Positions 22,320 through 34,400 of a stretch of DNA of 64,000 nt are shown here, in pieces (position 1 is the stretch's first letter; each line of letters opens with the position of its first letter). This stretch comes from Bugula neritina (lineage: Eukaryota > Bryozoa > Gymnolaemata > Cheilostomatida > Bugulidae). Location: positions 8,011,908 through 8,075,907 of the forward strand of contig OZ037771.1 of assembly GCA_964035545.1 (NCBI GenBank), in the 5' to 3' direction. Under the pieces are notes generated by a model, which made no database searches, had not been told where the DNA came from, and was given only the letters and a program-made list of their open reading frames with translations. A program made the position numbers and the translations under genes.

Positions 22320-25300
22320 TCAGGTTGGAGGTTTTAAATTTGTGAAATACTTTTTGACATCATAAGCCCCTTTCTGACACACTCTAAGTGGTGGAGATAT
22401 GAGAGCATCACAACCGTGCCCTCCCAGAGAGTAAAGTTCAGTTAGTTGCAGTATCGCAGGATCTAAGGATGTCAATGACTCATTGGAGGATATATTCAGC
22501 GCCTGCAGACTACTCAGTGTGTACACAACAGGCGGTAAACTGGTGAAATTATTTGATGATATGTCCAGTCTTCTTAACTTCTGTAGATTCTGCAAACTAT
22601 AAAAAGTAATCCATCTTCAAGAAAATTAATGTAAATTTTATAAGCCCATGTTGGCATACAATATACACAGAATTAGAACTAGCAGTTCCCCCTTGAAAGT
22701 TATATTCACTTGCATATAATAACTTGTCCTTTACTTGTTGGAAGAAATAAATAAAGAAATAGTAGAGAAGTTACATGCAGCTTCTGTATCAGTCTATTTA
22801 TTAATGAGAAAAACTGGCGAATATCAACAAGTGTCTATTTTCTACACACTATGTGGATAGAACACGCATCCTCATTACAATATTCTATCACAATTTAGCA
22901 ATAGGTTTTGAAACTATTTAAAAGTAACCAAAATATCCCAACCAAGCAACTTAAGGATTCAAAAACTAGTAATGTCAACAAATGTAAATTAGAAAAAAAT
23001 AAGTGAATTACTTACATAATTACAACTTGAATTTTATTATGACTTTATAATTGATTATTGATTTGAACCTACAATTTTTAAGCTGGCTACTAGTTCCATT
23101 ATACTACTCCTGTTTCTATAGCAACAGTGACACAAAATTGTTTGGGTAGCTGTGATTGGTTAGCAAGACAACAGTAATAATGGTTGACCATCACAAAGTG
23201 AGCTGCGATTGACAAATTCGTTCATAACTTTTTACATCATATATTTCTGACGGTTCACACTACAAACTAGATTTACTAACACAAATAAACCAACTCCACC
23301 GACATAATTTAGTAAAATTTACCAGCAACATAATGTCCAATGCTAAATCAAATTATAGCTCACTCTATACTGTAATCTCAACTGGCCATAATAACCTCTC
23401 TGTATGCACAAACATGTTGCTCCAATGAAGACACCAGCCCTAATAAAAGCACGGCTACCATATTGTATATATTGCGTCTAGCTAAATTAAACGGCAACTA
23501 CATATAGGTCAGACAACTCCATAATACAATACACACCTGTCTGGTAGAGTAACCAGTTCACAACACTCCATCTCTAACTCTCTCAGTGATACTAAGGATG
23601 TGAATATATCATCAGGTAGACCTTCAGATAGGTTGTTCCACGCTATCCTCAGCATCTCAAGACTTTTCAGTGAAGATATGCTGTAACATAGCACACAGGT
23701 ATGAGATACGGTGACACTGATGACTGTGATGTCACAAGTTCCCTAACATGGCAGCAGGAAATTAAAGATATTAAAGGATTGTAAGCTCATAAAAAATATT
23801 GTAGATTTACATGAAGAAATGTTTGTAAACATATGAAAACGAGTCAATATGTAAGTTACATGCTGATTGGCTAGTGAAGCTACATGTTGATTGGCTTGTG
23901 AAGTTTCATGCTGATTGGCTAGTGAAACTACGTGCTGGTTGGCCAGTGAAGTTACATGCTGAAGATCCGTTACAGAACATTTCTCAGGTCTGATTAAATA
24001 CCCAAAACTTCACAAGCAAAACTATTAGATTACTTTATTACTTAAATGTTGGTAATGTTACCATCTGAATATGTGGAATAGTCCTATAAGCATCTCAAAT
24101 TTGGGGGGGGGGGTGAAGGACGCTTTTCGTTTAGGGGTCTCAAGTTTGGAGTTGCAAACCTAACTTTAAATTTGAGAACCCAAAACTAAAATCGTCCTTC
24201 ACCCCCAACTCAGAGCTGCTTATAGAACCATTTGAATATGAGACTCACGACCAGTTCATTTTCATGATAGATAGTTTCGATGGCCATACTGGTGAACTGT
24301 ATTGTATTTCCTTTTAGTAAGAAGGAGACGTCAAGTGTATAATTTATATAACATAAACTATTGCAGAGTTATACCATTGTATATTTATCACAATATCATG
24401 CTACTATACACACCTGTTTGGTACAGCCTTCAAGCTACACATTCCCATATCCAACTCTCTCAATGACTGTAAGGGTGTAAACAGATCGCCATGGAAACCT
24501 TCAGACAGATTATTCTCAGATATATCCAATACCTCAAGGTCCTTCAGTAGAGAGATGCTGTAACATATCACACAAGTATACAATGTAGCAAAAGTAAAGC
24601 TTAAGAAATGCCCAGTCCAACACCTTAAAAGGCATATTACCTGAAAATACTTCACTCAACAAAGAGAAGAGAACTTTATAATATCGAACACGCACCTGCT
24701 TGGTAGAGCTACAAGTTTACAGTCACACAACTTCAACTCTTTCAATAACAGTAAGGAGGTGAATATATCTTCAGGTAGACCATCAGATAGGTTATTGAAT
24801 GATACATTCAGCACTTTGAGATTCGTTAGTGAAGAAATGCTGTAAAATACATACATGGGTAACAAAGAACAGTACTGAGCGAGTGCAGTAGTCAGTGAAC
24901 TGCCATACTCGACACAGACTGCAGGTAGAAACAGGTGGCAGACCTAACTCTGAGTCATATGGAGATGCTTCCGTAAAAATCTGTCATCACAAAAACAAAC
25001 ACAATTCAGGAGATCCATTCCATTTCGAGCTTAACCTCCTTCAGTAAGATACCCACCTAAACAGTACATACAATACCATAGTGCCGTTTACCTGCTACAT
25101 GGTATAGCCAATTGAGTCAAGACAATTCTACGACAGGTTCTACACACCTGTTGGGTAGAGTTGGCAATTGACAGTAGTTCATATCCAACTCCCTCAATAA
25201 TATTAAAGGTGTGAATATGTCGTCAGGTAGACCTTCAGGTAGGTTATTGTCTGATATATTCAATACTTCAAGACTCTTCAGTAAAGATATGCTGTAACAT

Positions 25301-28300
25301 AACACAAGTGTGTAAAATCATGGATTAGGTGCAATAAATGATCCTAAACAGCCAATCTAGCATGTTTTTGAGTAGATACAGAGACTAGAAACAACACACT
25401 CATGTTGCTGTGCCAAAGAATGGGGATTGAGCTGCTCAAAAATACATAAATACACCAGTTTGAATGGTCAGAAGATAATGTATGAACTCGACAGTCATTT
25501 GATATCATATGGTGAAATATAGATAAAATATAGTACGCATACACAAGAGAACATAACACACACATGCACACACGCACACACATATATATATATATAAATG
25601 TTGAAATGCATATAGTGTGCAGTCTGTAAGGATAAGAGAATAAAACATTGATGTCATATGGTGGAATCATCGGATTATGATATATCTAGCCAAATATCCT
25701 TTACAGAAAGTATAATTAGTAGTATTGCATGTTATACACAATAGACACCTGTTTGGTAGAACCGATAGTTTACATGTCCTCACGCTCAAATCTCTCAATG
25801 AAAATAAGGATGTGAATATATCGTCAGCTAGACCTTCAGATAGGTTATTATTTGTTAAATTCAAAACTTCAAGATTCTTCAGTGCAGATATGCTGTAATA
25901 TACATACAGGTTGTAGCCATGAGAAATGAAACCATCAGTGAAATGGTGGAATCATTAAATTGGATTATTTCTACATGGAAAAACATTAACTCTAGCCAAC
26001 TATGGAAACACAGGTAGAGATAACTCTGAGACACGGATAACACACCTGTGTGGTACAGTTACCAGGTCACAGTCTTCCATGTCCAATTCTCTCAATGATA
26101 ATAAAGATGTGAAAATATCGTCAGGTATACCTCCAGAAAAGTCATTTTCTAAAATTTTCAATACTTCAAGATTCTTCAGTAAAGATATGCTGTAACACAA
26201 CACATAGCTATGAAATCCTGTATATCGTAATTGAACAGTAAGCAAAAGGTTCTATGAACTAATACAGTTCCGTGTAATGCAAAATATACATATACTATGC
26301 CACATACCCAGTTGGTAGAATTTTCAGTTTACATTCTTGCATGAATAACTCTCTCAAAGATACTAAGGATGTAAATATGTCGTCAGGTAGTCCTCCTGAG
26401 AAGTCATTTTCTGATATATCCAATACTTCAAGATTTCTTAGCAAAGATATGCTGTAATCATAGAGACACATAAATTTCGGTAATTACAGTGAAAAGAGCT
26501 TCACTAAAACTAGTTAGTGAGCTACGAAATATGACAATTGTATAGTTAGTAGTACCACTTATTACTCTGTATAATAATGTCCTGTACTCATCAGTAAATA
26601 CACTGCATTGGCACTGAGTAGCTACTAGCTACAGCACACCTGCTACTCAATGTCACACAGCACATCTGCTACTCAATGTTACACAGCACATTTGCTACTC
26701 AGTGTCACACAGCACACCTGCGACTCAGTGTCACACAGCACACTTGCTACTCAGTGTCACACAGCACACCTGTTACTCAGTGTCACACAGCACATTTGCT
26801 ATTCAATGTCACACAGCACACTCGCTACTCAGTGTCACACAACACACTTGCTACTCAGTGTCACACAGTACACTAGCTACTCAGTGTCACACAGCACACT
26901 TGCTACTCAGTGTCACACAGCACACCTGCTACACATGGTCACTGCAGTGCATTTACTAATAAGAGCTACAAGAAAAACCCATGTATTCAGTAGTAGAGAG
27001 TATGTATGATACTGAGGCTCGGACAATAAGAAATACTGAACAATTACGCGGACACTTCCACTTAAAAGTTGTGTCAGTTATATTCAAGGAGTGCAACAGG
27101 TAATGTCATTATATATATGTATTGGTATGCCACCCAGATGTATTGGCAGGCAGCCAATCATTAAAGCTTTCAAGCTTCAAAGCTTTCACCAAAGCTACTA
27201 TTAGCTGGGAGAGCTAGTGCATTCACTGTACTGCATGAGTCAGTGTATCATGATCAAACCGCCATATTTACACTCTTCGTAAGAATAAACTATCGGTTTC
27301 GGTATTGTGATGGCTAAGAATTTTACCTACGCATCAATATTGTAAGTTTATTAGAATTATAATAGTTCATGTCAATTTGTTTAGTTCTGTAATGTTCATG
27401 GTGTTCCTCTGAATTTTGATTTATATTGTGACTACTTACTTATACAATTTCTAATGTTTCCCATTTTTCTAGGGTACGATTTGAGAGTTAATAAACTTGA
27501 AAACCTGTTGCCAAGTTGGCTAGTAGTTAAAGCATATCTTGCAACCAGACACAAACACAAACCGATACAATATATAATACACACCTGCTAGGTAAAGTTG
27601 ACAATTTGCATTCCCTCATGTCTAACTTCCTTAATGGTAGCAGAGATGTGAAGAAGTTTTCAGGTAGAATTTCAGGTAAATCGTTATAAGACAAACTCAA
27701 TTCCTCAAGACTCTTTGTGGGGGATATACTGTAGAATAACATAACACGCATGTTTAGCAGTAGTTGTAGTGCTTTATCACTACATAGAATATATAAGTAT
27801 AATTATGACCCAATTATAGATTCACATATGTATTTACAAATATTTATATTATGTAGTTTTGTACTCTCACGCAAGTTTATAGTCACCATTCCTGTCGGAA
27901 CCTCTGGTGGAAGGGGTTTGTAAAATTGGGCTAAGGACTTGTTCACAAGTGGCATAAAAGCAATTAAGACTGGATGCTCTTCCTAACATCACCAATGGCT
28001 TTTACTGGGGTCCAAACCAACGAATTTGTGTTTACCAAGCCAACACTCTAACCTCTAGACCTAGACTGCTCCCTATACTATATAACTTTATACATATACT
28101 CCAAAGTTACTTTTAATGAAAACGTTGTATTATACCTGTTGAAGTTAGTATCAGAATCTGCAAAGTTTACTCTCAGATGTGTGATATTAGGAAACATTGT
28201 GTTGATATCTAAAGAGTTATCTCCTCTCAGTATAACATGTGTGACAGTTTGATGTTTGCTTTTTTCCTTGATCTCTTCTATAGTGTAGGCTGTAGTGTTG

Positions 28301-28964
28301 TTCTCCATCCACTTGTCACCGTCTTCAACTATACAGGATGTGTTGAACCACACCCAGTATTTCTCTACAGGTAACACAAAATTTACTCTCTATTAACACT
28401 AGGCTGCTGATTGAACAAAATGCTGCCACTATGCAGACCAGTCAGCAGTACTTTATATGCTAAGCAGTGTCAGTAACATTGACAAGTATACTACCCTCAA
28501 GTTTCATTTTTAATAAAAAACTCTGTAATGTTAGAGAGTGGAAGGACACCAGCATATCATCAGGATATGCAAGTAGAACCATGTGGTCAGTCTTAGAGAC
28601 AACATATACTAACTAAAAATGTCCATTAATAATTCTACTACTTTCATTCACTAGTAAATAAACACCTCAATAAAATTTGTGGAGTCTGTTTCAGATTTAA
28701 TTTCATTAATTCTGTAGTTACCTGAAATGTCTGCTTCTATATAACTTACTAACCAGTCACAGACTGAGTTGAAGGCAGAGCTACAGACTGAGTTGGAGGC
28801 GGAGCAACAGACTGAGTTGAAGGCGGAGCCATGAACTGGGTTGGAGGCGGAGTCACAGATTTAGTTGGAGGCGGAGCTACAGACTGAGTTGGAGGTGGAG
28901 TCACATTCTGAGTTAGAGGCGGAGTCACAGGCTGAGGCGAAAGTTGAGAAGCTGAATCACTCAT
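22320..28964 (-). CDS. Leucine-rich-repeat protein, 10-plus exon gene (LRR gene 1)
   Basis: Spliced model (- strand, 5' to 3'): 28964-28754, 28364-28136, 27728-27585, 26451-26308, 26189-26046, 25892-25749, 25291-25148, 24839-24696, 24557-24414, 23680-23537, 22596-22320; 622 codons plus stop. All introns are GT-AG, and the frame closes exactly. Exon 1 encodes seven 8-residue repeats of the PPPTQSVA type after MSDSASQ. Exon 2 carries WVWFNTSCI and several N-x-S/T sites. Eight middle exons are each 144 bp, phase 2-2, and encode two LRRs (such as [20 protein letters not shown] then LRELDMNYCQLPTLPN). The last exon has three more LRRs and ends SPPLRVCQKGAYDVKKYF, a C-terminal form seen in intracellular LRR proteins. 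The start Met is chosen because the paralogue has a Met at the same place; an acceptor at 29,007 implies a further 5' exon. The function is unknown; protein binding is likely. Confidence 0.75.
23857..23965 (+). repeat. 24-bp minisatellite in LRR gene 1
   Basis: About four to five imperfect copies of a 24-bp unit (TACATGCTGATTGGCTAGTG and four more bases) in the intron between the last two exons. Confidence 0.7.
24081..24226. repeat. Foldback element with poly-G arm
   Basis: Inverted arms: TCCTATAAGCATCTC, a run of 11 G and GTGAAGGACG on the left, and CGTCCTTCACCCCC then GCTGCTTATAGAA on the right, about 146 bp in all. ACCATCTGAATATG before it and ACCATTTGAATATG after it look like a slightly diverged target duplication. 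It lies in an intron of LRR gene 1. Confidence 0.6.
26634..26936 (+). repeat. 26-bp minisatellite, LRR gene 1 intron
   Basis: About 11.7 head-to-tail copies of a 26-bp unit containing TCACACAGCACACCTGCTAC. Because 26 is not a multiple of three, it reads open in all three + frames, so the ORFs there are artefacts. It sits in the intron that follows the first 144-bp exon. The same unit occurs in the equivalent intron of LRR gene 2. Confidence 0.9.
27870..28074 (-). mobile_element. tRNA-derived SINE, copy in LRR gene 1
   Basis: On the - strand it starts GGGAGCAGTCTAGG with a box A-like AGGTCTAGAGGTTAGAGTG and a box B-like GGTTTGGACCC. The body has GGTGATGTTAGGAAGAGCAT and the end GACTATAAACTTGC. 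It matches the better preserved copy at 31,274-31,487. It is intronic, in the same orientation as the gene. Confidence 0.75.
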
Positions 28965-29006
28965 ACTGTGGTCACCGGTCACAGCTGTAGATGTCTTTAG
29001 TCTTAT

Positions 29007-29633
29007 CTGTAACAACAAATTAGTAAGGAACTCACCACACAGATGACACATAAATGTGGTCCTACTAAAAAGAAATAATTAATTTCAGTTTAAATACATT
29101 TGAAAGTTAGTAGGCAGCTTTAGGATGTGTACTAGCATCATATAACAATTCATGTCACTTGTACTACTGCAACCATCCTTGTGAAGTTATAACAGATAAT
29201 AGTCATTCATCAGCTTGAAAGACACAAGTCACACATGATTTGTGTGTTTCCATAAAATAACTGCTGCTCTCAAATATAACCACACATTCTGCTTTTCCAG
29301 CTTATAAATTTTTCACTCCCCTATTGGCTATTCAACTAGAATGATTTCACATTTGACAGAAAAAATTGAATAAGATATCAAGTAAACTTAAGACTGGTTT
29401 ACTAGTTACCATTACTAAGATTTTATAATCATAGTTGTGAGGAGAAACTTTATCATAAAATTGTCACCTCAAATCAAGTATTAAGTTTAATATTACTAAA
29501 TCACTTCATAGGTTTACTCATGAAGCAAACACAAACATAGTAATAATTGGTTACAAAGCATAGCACTTAGTAAAGGTATGCTCTAATAAAACTGGCTACC
29601 ATACATATACACAGAAACTCTTCAACGCTCTTA
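29007..29633. other. Upstream intron or spacer of LRR gene 1, nothing seen
   Basis: AT-rich. It follows a good splice acceptor (TTGTTACAG on the - strand) at 29,007, so a 5' exon should lie further right, but none is recognisable. Confidence 0.5.
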
Positions 29634-30012
29634 AGGCCTGGCCTCACGATCGTGAGAATCACACGAAATCGTATGACGATTTTCGTGAGTTATCCTCTTG
29701 TTTTGACCAGCCACACACTAGTCGGACGAAACACATAATAAATACTCCGTGAATGAGTCTTGCACGAGGTACAAACAGCAGAAAATTGTCAAATAGAGAA
29801 ACGTGATAGAAATGAAATAATTACTGTTGCTAAAATTCTATTGACCAATCAAATGGTACTTATCGTCGATTGTGATTTTTCGTCCATCGTCATTGTTGTG
29901 TACACCCAACGATGACGATTTCGTTTGAATTCCCTCAAATTTTCTTGTAGGAATAATTTTTTGTGTCAAATAGACGATTTCGTGTGATTCTCACGATCGT
30001 GTAGCCAGGCCT
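29634..30012. mobile_element. MITE with TTA target duplication (PIF/Harbinger-like)
   Basis: 379 bp with long inverted ends: AGGCCTGGC then TCACGATCGTGAGAATCACA inside, and the matching TGTGATTCTCACGATCGTG then GCCAGGCCT at the right. It is flanked by TTA at 29,631-29,633 and 30,013-30,015. No ORF. A 3-bp TWA duplication points to PIF/Harbinger; that is an inference. Confidence 0.8.
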
Positions 30013-30567
30013 TTAAGGTCTCTCCACATCTGGGAACTTTGAAACTGTTGAAACTAGCCACTGAAAAATACAAACTGCCAAGACAGACATATTTTTTAAC
30101 AAAGTGTTAAAGGGACCAGGTGTGACTGAATGTGCAGTAAGTGTTGTGTTCAAAGACTAACAATCTACTGAAAACCATTGTGACCAAAAACGGTTGTGGC
30201 CATCACAAAACCTCCAATTTTGGAGGCCCATAAGAGATGAGAGTTCTGCATATTCTATATTGGTGTCAGAAATGAGTAAAATATGTATATATTTGGTAGA
30301 ATATTCTTATTTAGATAAAATAAAAATTGTGGTTATTTTTTAAAATAATTTGCATTAAAATTACATATTTCTAATTATTGTCATACTGAATATTCAAGTG
30401 AGAGCAGTGATAATTATAAGTAATAATAGTAAAATATGTATTAGCAGTAGTGACTGTAACTATCTAGATATTGATAAATCCAGGACTAGAAAACTATAGT
30501 CTTCTAATAATAGTAGGATTCTGAAATTAATATCATAATGACATAAATCATCATTAGCTGTCTACAG

Positions 30568-30800
30568 GACCAGATCACTGTTGACAGAACTAGGTGAATG
30601 TTGACAGAACTAGGTGAATGATGACAGAACTAGGTGAATGTTGACAGAACTAGGTGAATGATGACAGAACTAGGTGAATGATGACAGAACTAGGTGAATG
30701 ATGACAGAACTAGGTCACTGCTGACAGAACTAGGTAAATGATGACAAAACTAGGTCACTACTGATGGAACTAGGTCACTGCTGATAGAACTAGGTCACTG
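30568..30800 (+). repeat. 20-bp minisatellite
   Basis: About 11 copies of a 20-bp unit, ACAGAACTAGGTGAATGATG with T/A and G/C variants, in the spacer between the two LRR genes. 30,013-30,567 and 30,801-31,261 show nothing else apart from a possible poly(A) signal (AATAAA on the - strand, 31,073-31,078). Confidence 0.85.
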
Positions 30801-31273
30801 TGGTTCCACTCTCACAGAAGTCAGTTAAAAGTTTAAACTTTTCAAGTCAGCGCAGTGATCAAACCGTGTGCTGCAGCAGCTAAGAATAACATGTAGTGAA
30901 TATTTACAAAGAGTTTATAAAAAACAGCAATGATTAGTATTAGTTTTATAACACTATGAACTTCAGAGCCAAACACCATCAGTATGAGCACATAATTTCT
31001 TATAAAACAAAATTGTTTGAGCATAAGATCCTGAAACAGTCTGCAGATTATAGATGAGGTATATATGGATGCTTTATTACTGCATAACTAAGTTGTGTCG
31101 AGATTCTTTAATATATAATATTTATAAAAATAAAATGTTGCAGCTATAAGATTGAATCATTGAAATATTTTAAATTTACCAGTTCATGAGTCTAGCTAAA
31201 AGACTTAGTTTAAATTTATAGAACTTTCAAAACACATTTGCAGAAAATTAACTAGCCAATTGTGTGTAATACC

Positions 31274-31487
31274 AGAGAGCAGCCGTGGTCTAGGGGTTAG
31301 AGTGTTTGCCTAGTAAGCATGAAGTCATGGGTCCAAGCCCTGACAAAAGCTATTGGTGATGTTAGGAAGAGCATCCAGTCATAATTGCTCCTGTGGCCCA
31401 TCTGAATAAGTTCTTAGCAGCTTTAACAAAAAACCCTTCCTTCAGGGGTTTCTCACAGGGATGCTGACTATAAACTTGCAGGAGTTA
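31274..31487 (+). mobile_element. tRNA-derived SINE inserted into the last exon of LRR gene 2
   Basis: 214-bp SINE with a tRNA-like head (GTGGTCTAGGGGTTAGAGTG as box A, GGGTCCAAGCCCTG as box B) and a body GGTGATGTTAGGAAGAGCAT. It is flanked by a perfect 12-bp target duplication GTGTGTAATACC at 31,262-31,273 and 31,488-31,499. Its 3' end lies inside the reading frame of LRR gene 2 on the other strand and provides that gene's stop codon. Confidence 0.88.
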
Positions 31488-34400
31488 GTGTGTAATACCG
31501 GTTCACGGCATTGACTCCTCTCATACATGTTGCTAGTGGAGGAGATGTGAGAGCATTACAACTATATACAAACAGTGACTGGAGTTGAGTTAGATTTTGT
31601 ATCGCAGGATCTAAGGATGTCAATGACTCATTGGAGGATATATCCAGCGCTTTCAGACTACTCAGTGTGTACACAGCAGGCGGTAGTTTTGTTATGTTGT
31701 TGCTTGGTATCATGAGTCGTTGCAACTTCTGTAGACTTTGTATACTATAAATACGAAATAAATTCACATGACAAATATATATGCAAAGTCTCGGCATGCA
31801 AATTACCTGCTAAAGTGCAGCAGTAAACTCATAGATATATAGTATATAACTGTCAGTAATGGGGCATGAAGAGACGATTCTGGATTGTGCAAGAAGTAGA
31901 GATTTGACGCTGGTTACTACTTTCTACGCCAAAAGTGATGAGAAGACCTATACATACAAGATTGACCTAAACCAAGGAGTGATTGATTGCATCATAATAC
32001 CATGAGAACATTTTGGTAATGTGAAAGGTTTTAAACTGATCCTAGGTGAACCAATAGCACCACAATGTATGCTCTTAGTGATGGGTTGAAAGGTCAAAAA
32101 AGAGAAATTAGTAAGAAAGAGTACACTGGTAAACGTCAAAGAGAAAGGAAGTGAGCTGGTTTGCAAGGTTGCAGACATGTTAGCACATCAAAGCAAAGTG
32201 AGTGATTTGACATACAATAAGACATACCCAAAAATAATTAAAGCAGCAAATGAGTCACTTGGAGTAAGCAAAGGTGAATAAGGAATGAATCATGGTGATG
32301 GAATGAGGAAGTCCAAGAGGGAGTGAAGAAAAAGCAAGCCGCCTTCAAAGACAGGAAAAGAATCAAATCAGTCGAAGACAAAAGATACTGAAGACTGAAT
32401 AAGATCAGCAAAGAAAAGTGTGCAACAGCAAATGGCAGTTGTGAAGACTTGTGTAAAGATCTAGAAGAAAATGGCCCAAAATATATAAGTTATAAAGGAC
32501 AAGCCAAAGCAAATAGAAGAACATATATATGATAGCATTCATTGAAGATGAGCAGAGTAAAATCAGGAGTGAACATAAGGTCATCAAAGAAAGATGGAAA
32601 GAGTACTTCAACAGACGACTAAAAACCAAAAACATAAAACAAGAAAAAACAGCAATGGAGAAAGTACAGGAGCCAGTTGAGGATATCACAGGAGAGAAAG
32701 TTCAAAAATCAGATAGAAATGATGAAATCGAATAAAGCAAAAGGTCTTGATGAGCTCCCTATAGTGATGATTAATAAATGTTATCTCAGATGACAATGGG
32801 GGAGATACACTGTGGAATATGCTGTGTACAGATGACCAGGTATTTTTCTGATGAGAGTAGAGGCAATATGGAAGAAAGATTAAAAGACTCGAAAGGAAGA
32901 TGATCAAATGTCAGCAGATCTGAAGCTGAAAACCTACTCAAAAAGAAAGCAACACAACATCAAGTGAAAGGTATATATGATAGCTCTAAACATGCCATTT
33001 TGCTCTAAAAAAACTGCATTCAAATGCCTGGGGATTCAATCACCGGAATGGAGGATGCAAGGCAGAGGTGAGAGAGTGAGAGGGAGAGAGGGAGAGAGGG
33101 AGAGAGAGAGAGGGAGGGAGAGAGAGGGAGGGAGAGAGAGGGAGAGAGGGAGAGAGAGAGAGAGGGAGGGAGAGAGAGGGAGGGAGAGAGAGGGAGAGAG
33201 GGAGAGAGAGGGAGAGAGAGGGAGAGAGAGGGAGAGAGAGGGAGAGAGAGGGAGAGAGAGGGAGAGAGGGAGAGAGGGAGAGAGGGAGAGAGAGGGAGAG
33301 AGGGAGAGAGGGAGAGAGGGAGAGAGGGAGAGAGGGAGAGAGGGAGAGAGGGAGAGAGGGAGAGAGGGAGAGAGGGAGAGAGGGAGAGAGGGAGAGAGGG
33401 AGGGAGGGAGGGAGGGAGAGAGGGAGAGAGGGAGAGAGGGAGGGAGGGAGAGAGGGAGGGAGGGAGAGTGATGATGACATCAGAAGAGTACATGAGATGA
33501 TAGTAAAAAGGAACAAAAAACTGATGGCAATGAGTACAACCGTCACAACCGTAGACGATCAGCAAGACGACAGCAGACAGTCAAACACTAAGACTTGTTG
33601 GTAAACGGTAAGCTAGCCTAGTCGTAGGTGTTGGCTTTAACTTGCTATATTATGTATCTAGAACATCGTTTAGTTACAACAACTTGCTGTACTTTACTTT
33701 GTATTTAAAGTTTTCTTCTAAACATTTTAAACTTGTAGTGTATTCAATGCTTTTTCCTGACTATTTATTATTATTGTTGCGATAGCATACATGGCTATTC
33801 TCTAGAAAGTTGTATATAAGCAAGGCAAAGCTTAGTTAATGTTCAGTAGTATGGAGTAATAATTTGTAGTAGCTTTCAGAGCAGTTAGAAGTTGTTCATT
33901 CAGTTAGTGTGTTCAGGAAAAAACTACAAAGTAACACAATGAGTCAAGGATTTTCAACTTACGGAATCAACCCCGCAGTACACCAGAAACTGCCCAACAT
34001 CAAAATCATCAGCTGACTACAGGTTCTACTCTACATGTCCAACATGATGGTTGGAATAATTGCTCTGAAGACCAGAAGAAAACTTATACTACTCAAAACC
34101 TCTAAGAGTAGCTGTTATTGGCTAACCAAAGTTATGTAATAATAATCTTTTGACATTGCAGCCCCCTGAGTTTGCCCACTATACCCATGACCTAAACTAA
34201 TATATGTTCTATTACATATATTGTTATATATTAAATACTAAACACAACTCATTAAGGTAAAAAGCAAACCTGTCTGGTAGAGTTATCAGTTCACAATACT
34301 CCATTTCTAAATCTGTCAATGATACTAAGGATGTGAATATATCGTCAGGTAGACCTTCAGATAGGTTGTTCCATGATATAATCAATTTCTCAAGATTCTT

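Noticed and set aside
26650-27009. Repetitive ORFs in all three + frames, and a first impression of a CRISPR-like array
   Set aside because: A 26-bp minisatellite with no unique spacers; open frames result from the repeat.
32977-33565. Long ORFs on both strands, rich in RERE or LSPS
   Set aside because: Produced by the GA-rich microsatellite.
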